From assembly GCA_965651815.1 (NCBI GenBank), contig CBFGTJ010000108.1:1-10590 (forward strand): 10,590 nt of DNA. The letters run 5' to 3'. Below the pieces are notes generated by a model. That model saw only the letters and a list, made by a program, of their open reading frames with translations, had not been told where the DNA came from and made no database searches. This document shows positions 5,789 to 10,590 of this stretch, piece after piece. Both the position numbers and the translations under genes were made by a program. Positions within the stretch are counted from its first letter, which is position 1. Every line of letters starts with the position of its first letter. Source of the stretch: CBFGTJ01 sp965651815 (GTDB lineage Bacteria > Actinomycetota > Acidimicrobiia > Acidimicrobiales > Microtrichaceae).

Positions 5789-6158
5789 GGCGGGCGGCAC
5801 GGGCGATGCCGAACCAGCCGGCACAGGTGACCGTGAAGCTCGCGACGCTGGCGAGCTGGTAGGGCACGGTCGCCGCGGCGTCCCTGCGGAACGCGAGCGG
5901 CACGAACAGCAGCGGGTTGGTCCACGCCCCGATGGTCGCGGCGCGCCGCGCCCAGTCCGGCACGCCCGGCACCGAGCCGGCGGCGGCCAGCAGCCCGCCC
6001 ATGATGATCACGTCGAGGTGCGCCTGCCGCAGCCGGTCGACGTCCACGTCGAGGCGCTCCCGCAGCTCCTTCCGGCCGACCAGCGCGGCGAGGCCCCAAC
6101 CCGACGCCGCCCCGATCGCCACCTGGGTCACTCCCGATGCCACCAGCTTCCGGTCCAT
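5772..6158 (-). CDS. Small four-helix integral membrane protein of unknown function
   Basis: A 128-residue protein with hydrophobic segments at about 9-27, 49-65, 74-91 and 100-118, likely four membrane helices. Before the second helix is RLRQAHLDVIIMGGLL, with a histidine at the membrane edge, followed by ARRAATIGAWTNPLLFVPLAF. The AHL-D/E-G pattern faintly recalls the hydroxylaminobenzene mutase/styrene oxide isomerase-type four-helix proteins, where that histidine matters, but the match is too weak to assign a function. The ATG at 6158 is preferred over an upstream in-frame ATG at 6209 because TACGAT lies exactly six bases before it and the extra residues come from a 13-bp tandem repeat. 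It is divergent from the methyltransferase gene and convergent with the sulfurtransferase gene. Confidence 0.75.
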   Translation of the reverse strand: MDRKLVASGVTQVAIGAASGWGLAALVGRKELRERLDVDVDRLRQAHLDVIIMGGLLAAAGSVPGVPDWARRAATIGAWTNPLLFVPLAFRRDAAATVPYQLASVASFTVTCAGWFGIARAARRALRA

Positions 6159-6164
6159 CGCGGG

Positions 6165-6170
6165 ATCGTA
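6165..6170 (-). promoter_or_regulatory. -10 element of a leaderless promoter for the small membrane protein
   Basis: On the minus strand TACGAT (6170-6165) is followed by CCCGCG and the ATG at 6158, with no Shine-Dalgarno sequence. The expected -35 position, around 6188-6193, falls inside the 13-bp tandem repeat. Confidence 0.65.
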
Positions 6171-6180
6171 CGGGCTGCGA

Positions 6181-6232
6181 CACGGCGGGCCAGCACGGCG
6201 GGCCGGCACGGCGGGCCGGCACGGCGGGCCGA
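6181..6232. repeat. Four tandem copies of a 13-bp unit
   Basis: The unit CACGGCGGGCC plus two bases occurs four times in a row, at 6181-6193, 6194-6206, 6207-6219 and 6220-6232; the copies differ only in the last two bases (AG, GG, GG, GA). It fills much of the 115-base gap between two divergent leaderless promoters. Copy number probably varies between strains and would change the distance between the promoters. Confidence 0.9.
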
Positions 6233-6261
6233 GACGCCCGGCCGCCCCTGCGGCATCCCCG

Positions 6262-6267
6262 TAGGCT
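6262..6267 (+). promoter_or_regulatory. -10 element of a leaderless promoter for the methyltransferase gene
   Basis: TAGGCT is followed by six bases (CGGCCC) and the GTG at 6274, with no Shine-Dalgarno sequence. This supports the GTG as the true start. Confidence 0.65.
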
Positions 6268-6273
6268 CGGCCC

Positions 6274-7038
6274 GTGACGCGACGCGGGTGGGACGCCGGC
6301 AGCTACGACCGCATCGGCGGGCCGATGACCGAGATGGCCGTCGCGGTGCTCGACCGGCTCGAGCTGCGGGGTGACGAGACCGTCCTCGACGCCGGGTGCG
6401 GCACGGGCCGGGTGACCGAGCTCCTCGTCGAGCGCCTGCCGCGTGGGCGGGTGATCGCCGTCGACGCGGACGAGGGCATGCTCGCACTCGCCCGGGAGCG
6501 GCTCGACGGCCGCGCCGAGGTGCGCCGGGCCGACCTGCTCGAGCTCGCGCTCGACGAACCGGTCGACGCCATCCTCTCGACCGCGACGTTCCACTGGGTC
6601 GCCGACCACGACCGCCTCTTCGAGCGGCTCTACGCGGCGCTGCGCCCCGGGGGCCGGCTCGTCGCGCAGTGCGGCGGCGAGGGCAACATCGCCGAGCTGC
6701 GCGCCGTCGGCGACCTCCTCGCCACCGCCCCCGCGTTCGCGCCCGCCTTCGAGGGGTGGCGGCCGCCCTGGCACTACGCCGGCCCCGACGAGACCGCGCA
6801 GCGCCTGCACGCCGCCGGCTTCACCGACGTGCGCACCTGGCTGCGGCCCTGGCCGGTCGTGCCCGAGGACCCGGTGGAGTACCTCTCGACGATCGTGCTG
6901 GGGGCGCAGGTGGAGCGCCTCGGCCCCGAGCTCGGGGAGCGGTACGTGCGCGAGGTGGTCGAGCGGGTCGAGCAGCCGGTCGCGGTCGGGTACGTGCGCC
7001 TCGAGATCGACGCCCGCCGCCCCGACGCGGCCGCCTGA
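6274..7038 (+). CDS. Class I SAM-dependent methyltransferase (trans-aconitate methyltransferase-like)
   Basis: A 254-residue enzyme from a GTG start. Motif I VLDAGCGTGR (37-46) binds S-adenosylmethionine, VIAVDAD (60-66) supplies the acidic residue for the ribose, RRADLLEL (84-91) the adenine-contacting segment, and TFHWVADHDRLFERL (105-119) with LRPGGRLVAQ is the arrangement seen in the trans-aconitate 2-methyltransferase-like branch (TFHWV-DH). The substrate is not determinable; small carboxylic acids are a possibility by analogy only. Cytoplasmic, with no membrane segment. The start is set by the leaderless -10 TAGGCT six bases upstream and by WDAGSYDRIGGPMTEM, which fits the family's N-terminus. 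It is convergent with the AraC-type gene, with a 21-base gap. Confidence 0.9.
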   Translation: MTRRGWDAGSYDRIGGPMTEMAVAVLDRLELRGDETVLDAGCGTGRVTELLVERLPRGRVIAVDADEGMLALARERLDGRAEVRRADLLELALDEPVDAILSTATFHWVADHDRLFERLYAALRPGGRLVAQCGGEGNIAELRAVGDLLATAPAFAPAFEGWRPPWHYAGPDETAQRLHAAGFTDVRTWLRPWPVVPEDPVEYLSTIVLGAQVERLGPELGERYVREVVERVEQPVAVGYVRLEIDARRPDAAA

Positions 7039-7059
7039 GGCGCCGAGGGCGGTTCCCGG

Positions 7060-7866
7060 TCAGCCCGCGGCGCACCAGCGGGCGTAGGTGGCCGGCGGCA
7101 TGCCGAACGCGTCCGCGAAGTCGCGGGTGAGGTGCGCCTGGTCGGCGTAGCCCAGCTCTGCGGCGACCGCTGCCCAGTCCACGGCCTGGCCGCCGCGCAC
7201 GCGCTCCGCCGCGTCGTAGAGCCGGTACCGGCGGATCACCCGCTTCGGGCTGACCCCGACGTGGTCGGCGAACCGCCGCTGCAGGGTCCGTGGGCTCACG
7301 CCGGCCAGCGACGCCAGGTCCTCGACGCGGCGGATCGTCGGGTCGGCCGCCACGGCCTCGGCGAGCGCGGTCGTCTCCTCGCACGGGTGGTGGGTCGCGG
7401 GGAGGAGCCGCTCGAGCACCGCATCCAGCCGCTCGACCGCGGCCACCCCCTCGTCGTCCCGGGCCGCGTCGATCCACTCCGCCGCGGCCGCGTCACCGAC
7501 CACCTCGGCGAGCGGCCGCGTCTCGTCCACGAAGGTGTGCATCGGCCGGCCGAGCAGCGGCCGGAACCCGCCTGGCCGGAACATGGTGCCCAGCACGCGT
7601 CCCCGTCCCTCGAGCGTCCTCGTCACCAGCGCCGTGGTCAGGTTCGCCTCGGCCCGGGCACCGTCGACGACCACGTTCACCACCGGGTGGGGCCACACCT
7701 GCTGGGAGTGCGCGTCGCCGTCGGGCAGGTCCCAGCGCACCTCCCAGTACCGGTCGACGAACCGGGCCACCGCCGGTGAGGGCTCGTGCCGCCGGAGGCT
7801 GAACCGCCGCAGGCCGCGGTCGGGCCCGAGGATCCCACGTGCGTCGCGTTCCACCGGTTCGACCAC
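7060..7866 (-). CDS. AraC-family transcriptional regulator with DUF6597-type N-terminal domain
   Basis: A 268-residue protein. Residues about 20-125 (HEPSPAVARFVDRYWEVRWDL, then QQVWPHPVVNVV, then FRPGGFRPLLGRPMHTFVDE) match the small-ligand domain (DUF6597 type) found in front of AraC helix-turn-helix units. Residues about 165-265 are the two-part DNA-binding domain: VEDLASLAGVSPRTLQRRF (181-199) and VAAELGYADQAHLTRDFADAF (234-254), followed by MPPATYARW. It probably activates nearby or unlinked genes in response to an unknown small molecule. The start is GTG at 7866 with GGGAGG upstream on the minus strand. The neighbouring methyltransferase converges on it, so they are not co-transcribed; the lipoprotein gene upstream is co-oriented but separated by a strong hairpin. 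Confidence 0.9.
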   Translation of the reverse strand: MVEPVERDARGILGPDRGLRRFSLRRHEPSPAVARFVDRYWEVRWDLPDGDAHSQQVWPHPVVNVVVDGARAEANLTTALVTRTLEGRGRVLGTMFRPGGFRPLLGRPMHTFVDETRPLAEVVGDAAAAEWIDAARDDEGVAAVERLDAVLERLLPATHHPCEETTALAEAVAADPTIRRVEDLASLAGVSPRTLQRRFADHVGVSPKRVIRRYRLYDAAERVRGGQAVDWAAVAAELGYADQAHLTRDFADAFGMPPATYARWCAAG

Positions 7867-7877
7867 GCCCCGAACCT

Positions 7878-7933
7878 CCCGTTCCGTTCGGCGTGCGTCA
7901 AGGGGATCCTTGACGCACGCCGAACAGAACGGG
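7878..7933 (-). terminator. 26-pair hairpin downstream of the phosphodiesterase gene
   Basis: Arms 7878-7903 and 7908-7933 pair with a single mismatch (7885 with 7926) around a 4-base loop, GGAT. It lies about 30 bases past the stop of the lipoprotein phosphodiesterase gene (7964-7966) on the minus strand, as a terminator should, and before the AraC-type gene. The leading edge on the minus strand, CCTCCCCCGTTCTG, repeats the edge of the hairpin at 497-554. It is the strongest hairpin in the window. Confidence 0.75.
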
Positions 7934-7963
7934 GGAGGGGAGGGGGTGCAGGAGGCAGCGACC

Positions 7964-8956
7964 TCAGCTCGGCCAGGCCGCGGGGCTGCCGGCGATGATG
8001 CCCTCGATCCCCTCGTCGATGAGCTGCTGGTAGTACTCGGTGCGCTCCTGCTCGTCCTCGTTCGGCCAGACCCACACGGCGAGGCCGAGCTCGCGGGCCT
8101 TGGGCAGCACCAGCGACAGCAGGTCGATGCCCTCGTACGTCGGCGGGATCTGCACGATCCGGTAGCCCTCGAGCGGCTGGCCCTGCAACACCCACTCCGC
8201 CATCGTCGACAGGCCGGGGCTCGTCTCGACCTCGGGGAGGCGCTCCCGCACGTGCTCCACCACGGCGGAGTCGAACGAGACGACCACCGTGGACTCCACC
8301 CGGTCGAGCTCCTCCAGCTCGTCCGCGAGCACGTCCGCGGCTCGCATTGCCGGCTCGCCGGTGCCCTTCACCTCCACGTCGAGGGGCAGGTCCGGGAAGC
8401 CCTCCGCCACCTCCCGGAACGTCGGGATGCGGAAGTCCTCGGCGGTGGCCCCCTCGGGCGGGTCGACCTCGCCCGTGCGGATCCCCCGGTACGGGTACTC
8501 GTCCTCGGGCAGGTCGCGGCACGTGCCGTTGGTGCAGTCGGGGCTCCACCAGTAGGCCGCGTCGAGCTCCTGCAGCTCCTCGAGCGTCATCTCCGCGACG
8601 GCGCCGGTGCCGTCGGTCAGCCGGTCGACGGTCTCGTCGTGGTGCACCACCAGCACGCCGTCCGCGCTCAGCATCACGTCGAGCTCGAGCACGTCCGCGC
8701 CCGCCTCGGCCGCCCGGGCGTAGGCGTACATCGTCTCCTGGGGCACGTCGCGGTCGCCGCCGGCGTGCGCGATGAGCAGCGTGTCCTCCGACTCGAGCAG
8801 CTCGTCGATGCTGGGGGCGGTCACCTCGATCGGTCCCGTCCGCACCTCGGTCTCCTGCGTCTCGCCGTCAGTGGAGTCGGCCGGTGGGTCGTCACCGCAC
8901 CCGGCGGCGACCAGCGCCACGACCGCGAACACGAGCAGCCATCGAACCTTCCGCAT
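7964..8956 (-). CDS. Glycerophosphodiester phosphodiesterase family lipoprotein
   Basis: A 330-residue secreted lipoprotein that should hydrolyse glycerophosphodiesters to glycerol 3-phosphate and an alcohol outside the membrane. The N-terminus KVRWLLVFAVVALVAAGC is a lipoprotein signal peptide with lipobox AAGC (C20), followed by an acidic linker (21-50). The catalytic TIM-barrel residues are visible: H64 in LIAHAGG, E74 in PQETMYAYA, E91 and D93 in LELDV, H106 in VVHHDETVDR, and E195 with K197 in DVEVKG. The usual HRG reads HAG, a variant of the substrate-contacting arginine. An insert at about 136-175 contains C141 and C146, which could form a disulphide. The ATG at 8956 is chosen over longer in-frame starts because it begins the signal peptide; AAGAGT lies six bases upstream on the minus strand. 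Confidence 0.92.
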   Translation of the reverse strand: MRKVRWLLVFAVVALVAAGCGDDPPADSTDGETQETEVRTGPIEVTAPSIDELLESEDTLLIAHAGGDRDVPQETMYAYARAAEAGADVLELDVMLSADGVLVVHHDETVDRLTDGTGAVAEMTLEELQELDAAYWWSPDCTNGTCRDLPEDEYPYRGIRTGEVDPPEGATAEDFRIPTFREVAEGFPDLPLDVEVKGTGEPAMRAADVLADELEELDRVESTVVVSFDSAVVEHVRERLPEVETSPGLSTMAEWVLQGQPLEGYRIVQIPPTYEGIDLLSLVLPKARELGLAVWVWPNEDEQERTEYYQQLIDEGIEGIIAGSPAAWPS

Positions 8957-8962
8957 CCGAAC

Positions 8963-8968
8963 ACTCTT
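8963..8968 (-). promoter_or_regulatory. Possible leaderless -10 element for the phosphodiesterase gene
   Basis: On the minus strand AAGAGT (8968-8963) is followed by GTTCGG and the ATG at 8956. The hexamer keeps the A and T at positions 2 and 6 but lacks the first T. No Shine-Dalgarno sequence is present. Weaker than the TANNNT cases. Confidence 0.35.
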
Positions 8969-9038
8969 GCGGAAGCGGCGCGGTGCATGTCGCCCGGAAC
9001 GGGTCGGGGAGCGCGCGCCCGCCGACCGCCGTTGGGGA

Positions 9039-9068
9039 GCGACAACTGCATGAGGGGTCAGATAATGT
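9039..9068 (+). promoter_or_regulatory. Leaderless promoter for the 63-residue orphan
   Basis: GCGACA (9039-9044, -35-like) and TAATGT (9063-9068, -10) are 18 bases apart, and the -10 ends six bases before the ATG at 9075. An overlapping GATAAT (9061-9066) is an alternative -10. This is one of the most AT-rich spots in the window and the best evidence that the short gene is expressed. Confidence 0.65.
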
Positions 9069-9074
9069 CTGGCC

Positions 9075-9266
9075 ATGCAAATCCTCGTCGACAACCCCCG
9101 AGTCGAGTCCACCGACGTCGAGCCCGCTGCCGGGCAGGACGTGGTCGGTCCCACGAGGAGCTGGACCTACCACGACGCCCTCGACGTCTGGGAGGAGGCG
9201 GTGGCGGAGCAGCGGCGCGCCGAGGCGGCCGCCTACTTCGCGGAGCTCGAGGCCGAGCGCGGCTGA
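9075..9266 (+). CDS. Small hypothetical protein (63 residues)
   Basis: I do not recognise this protein. It is acidic, begins QILVDNPRVESTDVE, and the second half (WTYHDALDVWEEAVAEQRR, then AEAAAYFAELEAERG) is rich in A, E and R and probably forms a long amphipathic helix. There is no signal peptide, membrane helix or cysteine. Support for it being real: a -35/-10 pair with the leaderless spacing directly before the ATG, codons ending mostly in G or C as in the neighbouring genes, and a terminator-like hairpin at 9321-9341 after it. It is divergent from the lipoprotein phosphodiesterase gene and convergent with the MarR gene. No function can be proposed. Confidence 0.6.
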   Translation: MQILVDNPRVESTDVEPAAGQDVVGPTRSWTYHDALDVWEEAVAEQRRAEAAAYFAELEAERG

Positions 9267-9320
9267 CGCCGCCGCCGACCGGTACGCCGGATCGGCCACG
9301 ACGCGCCCACGGGCAACCGA

Positions 9321-9341
9321 CGCCCGGTCGGTGACCGGGCG
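9321..9341. terminator. Perfect 9-bp stem hairpin between convergent genes
   Basis: CGCCCGGTC (9321-9329) and GACCGGGCG (9333-9341) are exact complements around a 3-base loop, GGT. It lies between the 63-residue orphan (stop at 9264-9266) and the end of the MarR gene (9356) and can serve both. No T-run follows. It lacks the CCTCCC-GTTCYG edge of the other hairpins. Confidence 0.7.
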
Positions 9342-9355
9342 AGGTGCCGCGTGCG

Positions 9356-9862
9356 CTACCCCTCCCGCAGGGCCGAGTTGATCTCGGGGTTCCGCAGCTT
9401 GCCGAGCAGCTCCGACAGCTGCTGGAGGTCGCGGTCCGGCAGGTCGACCCCGAACCGGACGTCCGCGAGGACCTTGGAGGCGCGCCGCCCGAGGCGCCGC
9501 CCCGCGGGCGTCACCCGGACCAGCACCCCGCGGCGGTCCGCGGGGTTCGGCTCGCGGCGGACCAGATCGCGTGCCTCGAGCTTGTCGACCAGCTTCGTGA
9601 TCCCCGTCGGGTGGACCAGGAGCCGCTCGCCGATCTTCGTCATCGGCAGCGCACCGCGCTTGGAGAACGAGAGCAGCATCAGCACCTCGTAGCGGGCGAA
9701 GGTCAGCTCGAGCGGCTTGAGGGCCCGGTCGATCGCCGTGGTGATCAGCTGCTGGGCATGGATCACCGAGACGGCCGTGAACATCGACAGCGGTTCCTGG
9801 AGGTCGTGCTCCAGCCACTGTCGATGCGCTTCGACGAGTGGGTCGAAGGGGGTCCCGGTCAT
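9356..9862 (-). CDS. MarR-family winged-helix transcriptional regulator
   Basis: A 168-residue protein. LTFARYEVLMLLSFSKRGALPMTKIGERL (53-81) and HPTGITKLVDKLEARDLVRR (84-103) form the winged helix-turn-helix, followed by the wing with the family-typical DRRG (109-112) and VRVTPAGRRL. Flanking helices (about 10-50 and 125-160) make the dimer interface. MarR proteins are mostly repressors released by small phenolic compounds or oxidation; there is no cysteine here for redox sensing, and the ligand is unknown. The ATG at 9862 is chosen because TGTPFDPLVEAHRQW fits the family's N-terminus; an in-frame ATG at 9907 would add 15 unlikely residues. On the minus strand TACCAT lies nine bases before the ATG and no Shine-Dalgarno is seen. 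There is no obvious target gene next to it. Confidence 0.92.
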   Translation of the reverse strand: MTGTPFDPLVEAHRQWLEHDLQEPLSMFTAVSVIHAQQLITTAIDRALKPLELTFARYEVLMLLSFSKRGALPMTKIGERLLVHPTGITKLVDKLEARDLVRREPNPADRRGVLVRVTPAGRRLGRRASKVLADVRFGVDLPDRDLQQLSELLGKLRNPEINSALREG

Positions 9863-9972
9863 GACCGGGGGATGGTACCCGCCCGCCCGTCGCGCCCGGC
9901 CCGCCACCGCCGCGGCGTCACCCGCACCGATGGGGACCGGAACCCGCGGGACCAGCCCGGGCCGGTACCGGG

Positions 9973-10392
9973 TCAGGTCGTCTTGACGATGTACACGTCG
10001 CAGGGCGCGTGGTGCGACACCGAGTTGGCGACGCTGCCGAGCAGCCGGCTCACGCCCTGCATCCTCCGGTTGCCGACCACCAGCAGCGACGCACCGTGCT
10101 CGGTCGCCTCGTCGATCAGCACGTCCGCGGGCTTGCCCTGGACCGCGGCCACCTCGACGGGGAGGTCCGGCGCGACCTTCGCGGCCACGGTCTCCGCGAT
10201 CTTCCTGGCCTCCTCGTCGCTGCGGACCTCGAAGACGTCGGTGCCCACCTCGATGACGTCGACCTCGACCTTCTCGTACGCCGTGACCACGCGCAGCGGC
10301 CGCTGCAGCTGGCGGGCCAGCGTCGCCGCGACCTCCGCCGCCCTCGCAGCGGTGTCGCTCCCGTCGACGCCGACGATCACCGGACCTGCCAT
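9973..10392 (-). CDS. Universal stress protein (UspA family)
   Basis: A 139-residue single-domain Usp. VIVGVDGSDTAARA (5-18) is the first strand and loop; the C-terminal segment LLVVGNRRMQGVSRLLGSVANSVSHHAPCDVYIV corresponds to the G-x2-G-x9-G-S/T nucleotide-binding motif. The first glycine and the GS are kept, but the second glycine of the motif is arginine (GNRR), which may affect ATP binding although such sequences are common in actinobacterial Usps. These cytoplasmic dimers are induced under stress or growth arrest. The start is ATG at 10392, giving AGPVIVGVDGS; the in-frame ATG further upstream (10425) would include the ribosome-binding region. The minus-strand sequence GGGAGGAGAAAGGGG supplies the ribosome-binding site. 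Divergent from the gene at 10486. Confidence 0.93.
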   Translation of the reverse strand: MAGPVIVGVDGSDTAARAAEVAATLARQLQRPLRVVTAYEKVEVDVIEVGTDVFEVRSDEEARKIAETVAAKVAPDLPVEVAAVQGKPADVLIDEATEHGASLLVVGNRRMQGVSRLLGSVANSVSHHAPCDVYIVKTT

Positions 10393-10420
10393 GGGGGCCC
10401 CTTTCTCCTCCCGCTGTCCA

Positions 10421-10459
10421 TGCATATGATTACAAGAATACCGGTCGAATGTGTAGGAC
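10421..10459. promoter_or_regulatory. AT-rich divergent promoter region for the Usp gene and the next gene
   Basis: This is one of the few AT-rich stretches in the window. For the minus strand TTCGAC (10449-10444) and TATGCA (10426-10421) are 17 bases apart. For the plus strand TTACAA (10430-10435) and TAGGAC (10454-10459) are 18 bases apart. The two promoters overlap, so their use may be mutually exclusive or co-regulated. The hexamers are imperfect. Confidence 0.45.
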
Positions 10460-10485
10460 CGCTGCCGAAAAACAGGGGGTCGCAG

Positions 10486-10590
10486 GTGAGCACCACGGAA
10501 CGAGACGTCGAGGCCCAGGGACTACCGGTCGTCGACAGCCGGCTGTACCGCCACGCACCGGCCCTGTGGCACTGGGAGGAGACCGACTCG
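10486..10590 (+). CDS. Unrecognised protein, N-terminal 35 residues only
   Basis: An open frame from GTG at 10486 runs off the window edge. AGGGGG (10474-10479) is a good ribosome-binding site six bases upstream. The visible N-terminus reads STTERDVEAQGLPVVDSR, then LYRHAPALWHWEETDS. It is polar at first with two tryptophans near the visible end, and there is no signal peptide so far. I do not recognise the family from this fragment. It is divergent from the Usp gene and shares its AT-rich promoter region, so co-regulation is possible. Confidence 0.6.
   Translation, partial: MSTTERDVEAQGLPVVDSRLYRHAPALWHWEETDS

Noticed and set aside
8957..9154. Longer N-terminus of the phosphodiesterase, starting at 9154
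   Set aside because: The extension would run across the orphan's promoter and start and would bury the lipoprotein signal peptide that begins at 8956.
7535..9334. A 599-residue plus-strand open frame
   Set aside because: Antisense shadow of the AraC and phosphodiesterase genes; long stop-free frames are expected in DNA this GC-rich.
7060..9862. A regulated defence or catabolic island around the AraC and MarR regulators
   Set aside because: The neighbours are unrelated single genes with their own promoters and terminators; there is no nuclease, helicase, transposase, integrase or catabolic cluster.
1..10590. tRNA genes, CRISPR arrays, insertion-sequence ends, attachment sites, riboswitches
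   Set aside because: None was seen on reading both strands; the only repeats are the short tandem and inverted ones listed. A covariance-model search could not be run here.

Overview
The window is very GC-rich and densely packed, with genes on both strands, almost no long gaps and strong third-position G/C bias. A protein of the mycothiol-dependent maleylpyruvate isomerase type (TIGR03086), a Rho-N-like small protein of the kind common in actinobacteria, and several genes whose start codon sits 6-7 bases after a TANNNT hexamer (leaderless transcription) together point to a chromosome of Actinomycetota. A member of the Acidimicrobiia is my best guess, but this is inference. I see no tRNA, rRNA, insertion sequence, CRISPR array, phage gene or plasmid gene, and no stretch over about 300 bases lacks a gene.

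Layout, left to right. (1) 5-514 (+): membrane-anchored haem-binding-domain protein whose C-terminal part looks lost through an out-of-frame internal deletion. (2) 578-1801 (-): Fe(II)/2-oxoglutarate dioxygenase of the PhyH family with an extra N-terminal region. (3) 1952-2209 (+): small Rho-N/SAP-like protein. (4) 2238-2744 (-): pyridoxamine-phosphate-oxidase-like flavin/F420 protein. (5) 2896-3366 (-): AhpD/carboxymuconolactone decarboxylase family protein, divergent from (6) 3533-4063 (+): adenine phosphoribosyltransferase. (7) 4157-4708 (+): TIGR03086/DinB-fold protein. (8) 4814-5707 (+): two-domain sulfurtransferase. (9) 5772-6158 (-): small integral membrane protein, divergent from (10) 6274-7038 (+): SAM-dependent methyltransferase. 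(11) 7060-7866 (-): AraC-type regulator. (12) 7964-8956 (-): lipoprotein glycerophosphodiester phosphodiesterase, divergent from (13) 9075-9266 (+): a 63-residue orphan. (14) 9356-9862 (-): MarR regulator. (15) 9973-10392 (-): universal stress protein, divergent from (16) the start of an unrecognised gene at 10486 that runs off the window.

These are mostly single-gene units rather than an operon. The loose theme is housekeeping and stress: redox (AhpD-like, PNPOx-like, thiol-dependent DinB fold, sulfurtransferase), purine salvage, lipid-head-group breakdown and stress regulation. I found no convincing new multi-gene system. The most interesting signals lie between genes. First, a recurring hairpin family carries a CCTCCC-GTTCYG edge and follows several stop codons. 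Second, nAnnnT hexamers recur at a fixed distance from start codons. Third, there are a 13-bp tandem repeat between two divergent promoters, a 16-bp tandem duplication, and an operator-like palindrome upstream of the sulfurtransferase. The broken haem-binding gene is the clearest sign of recent decay.
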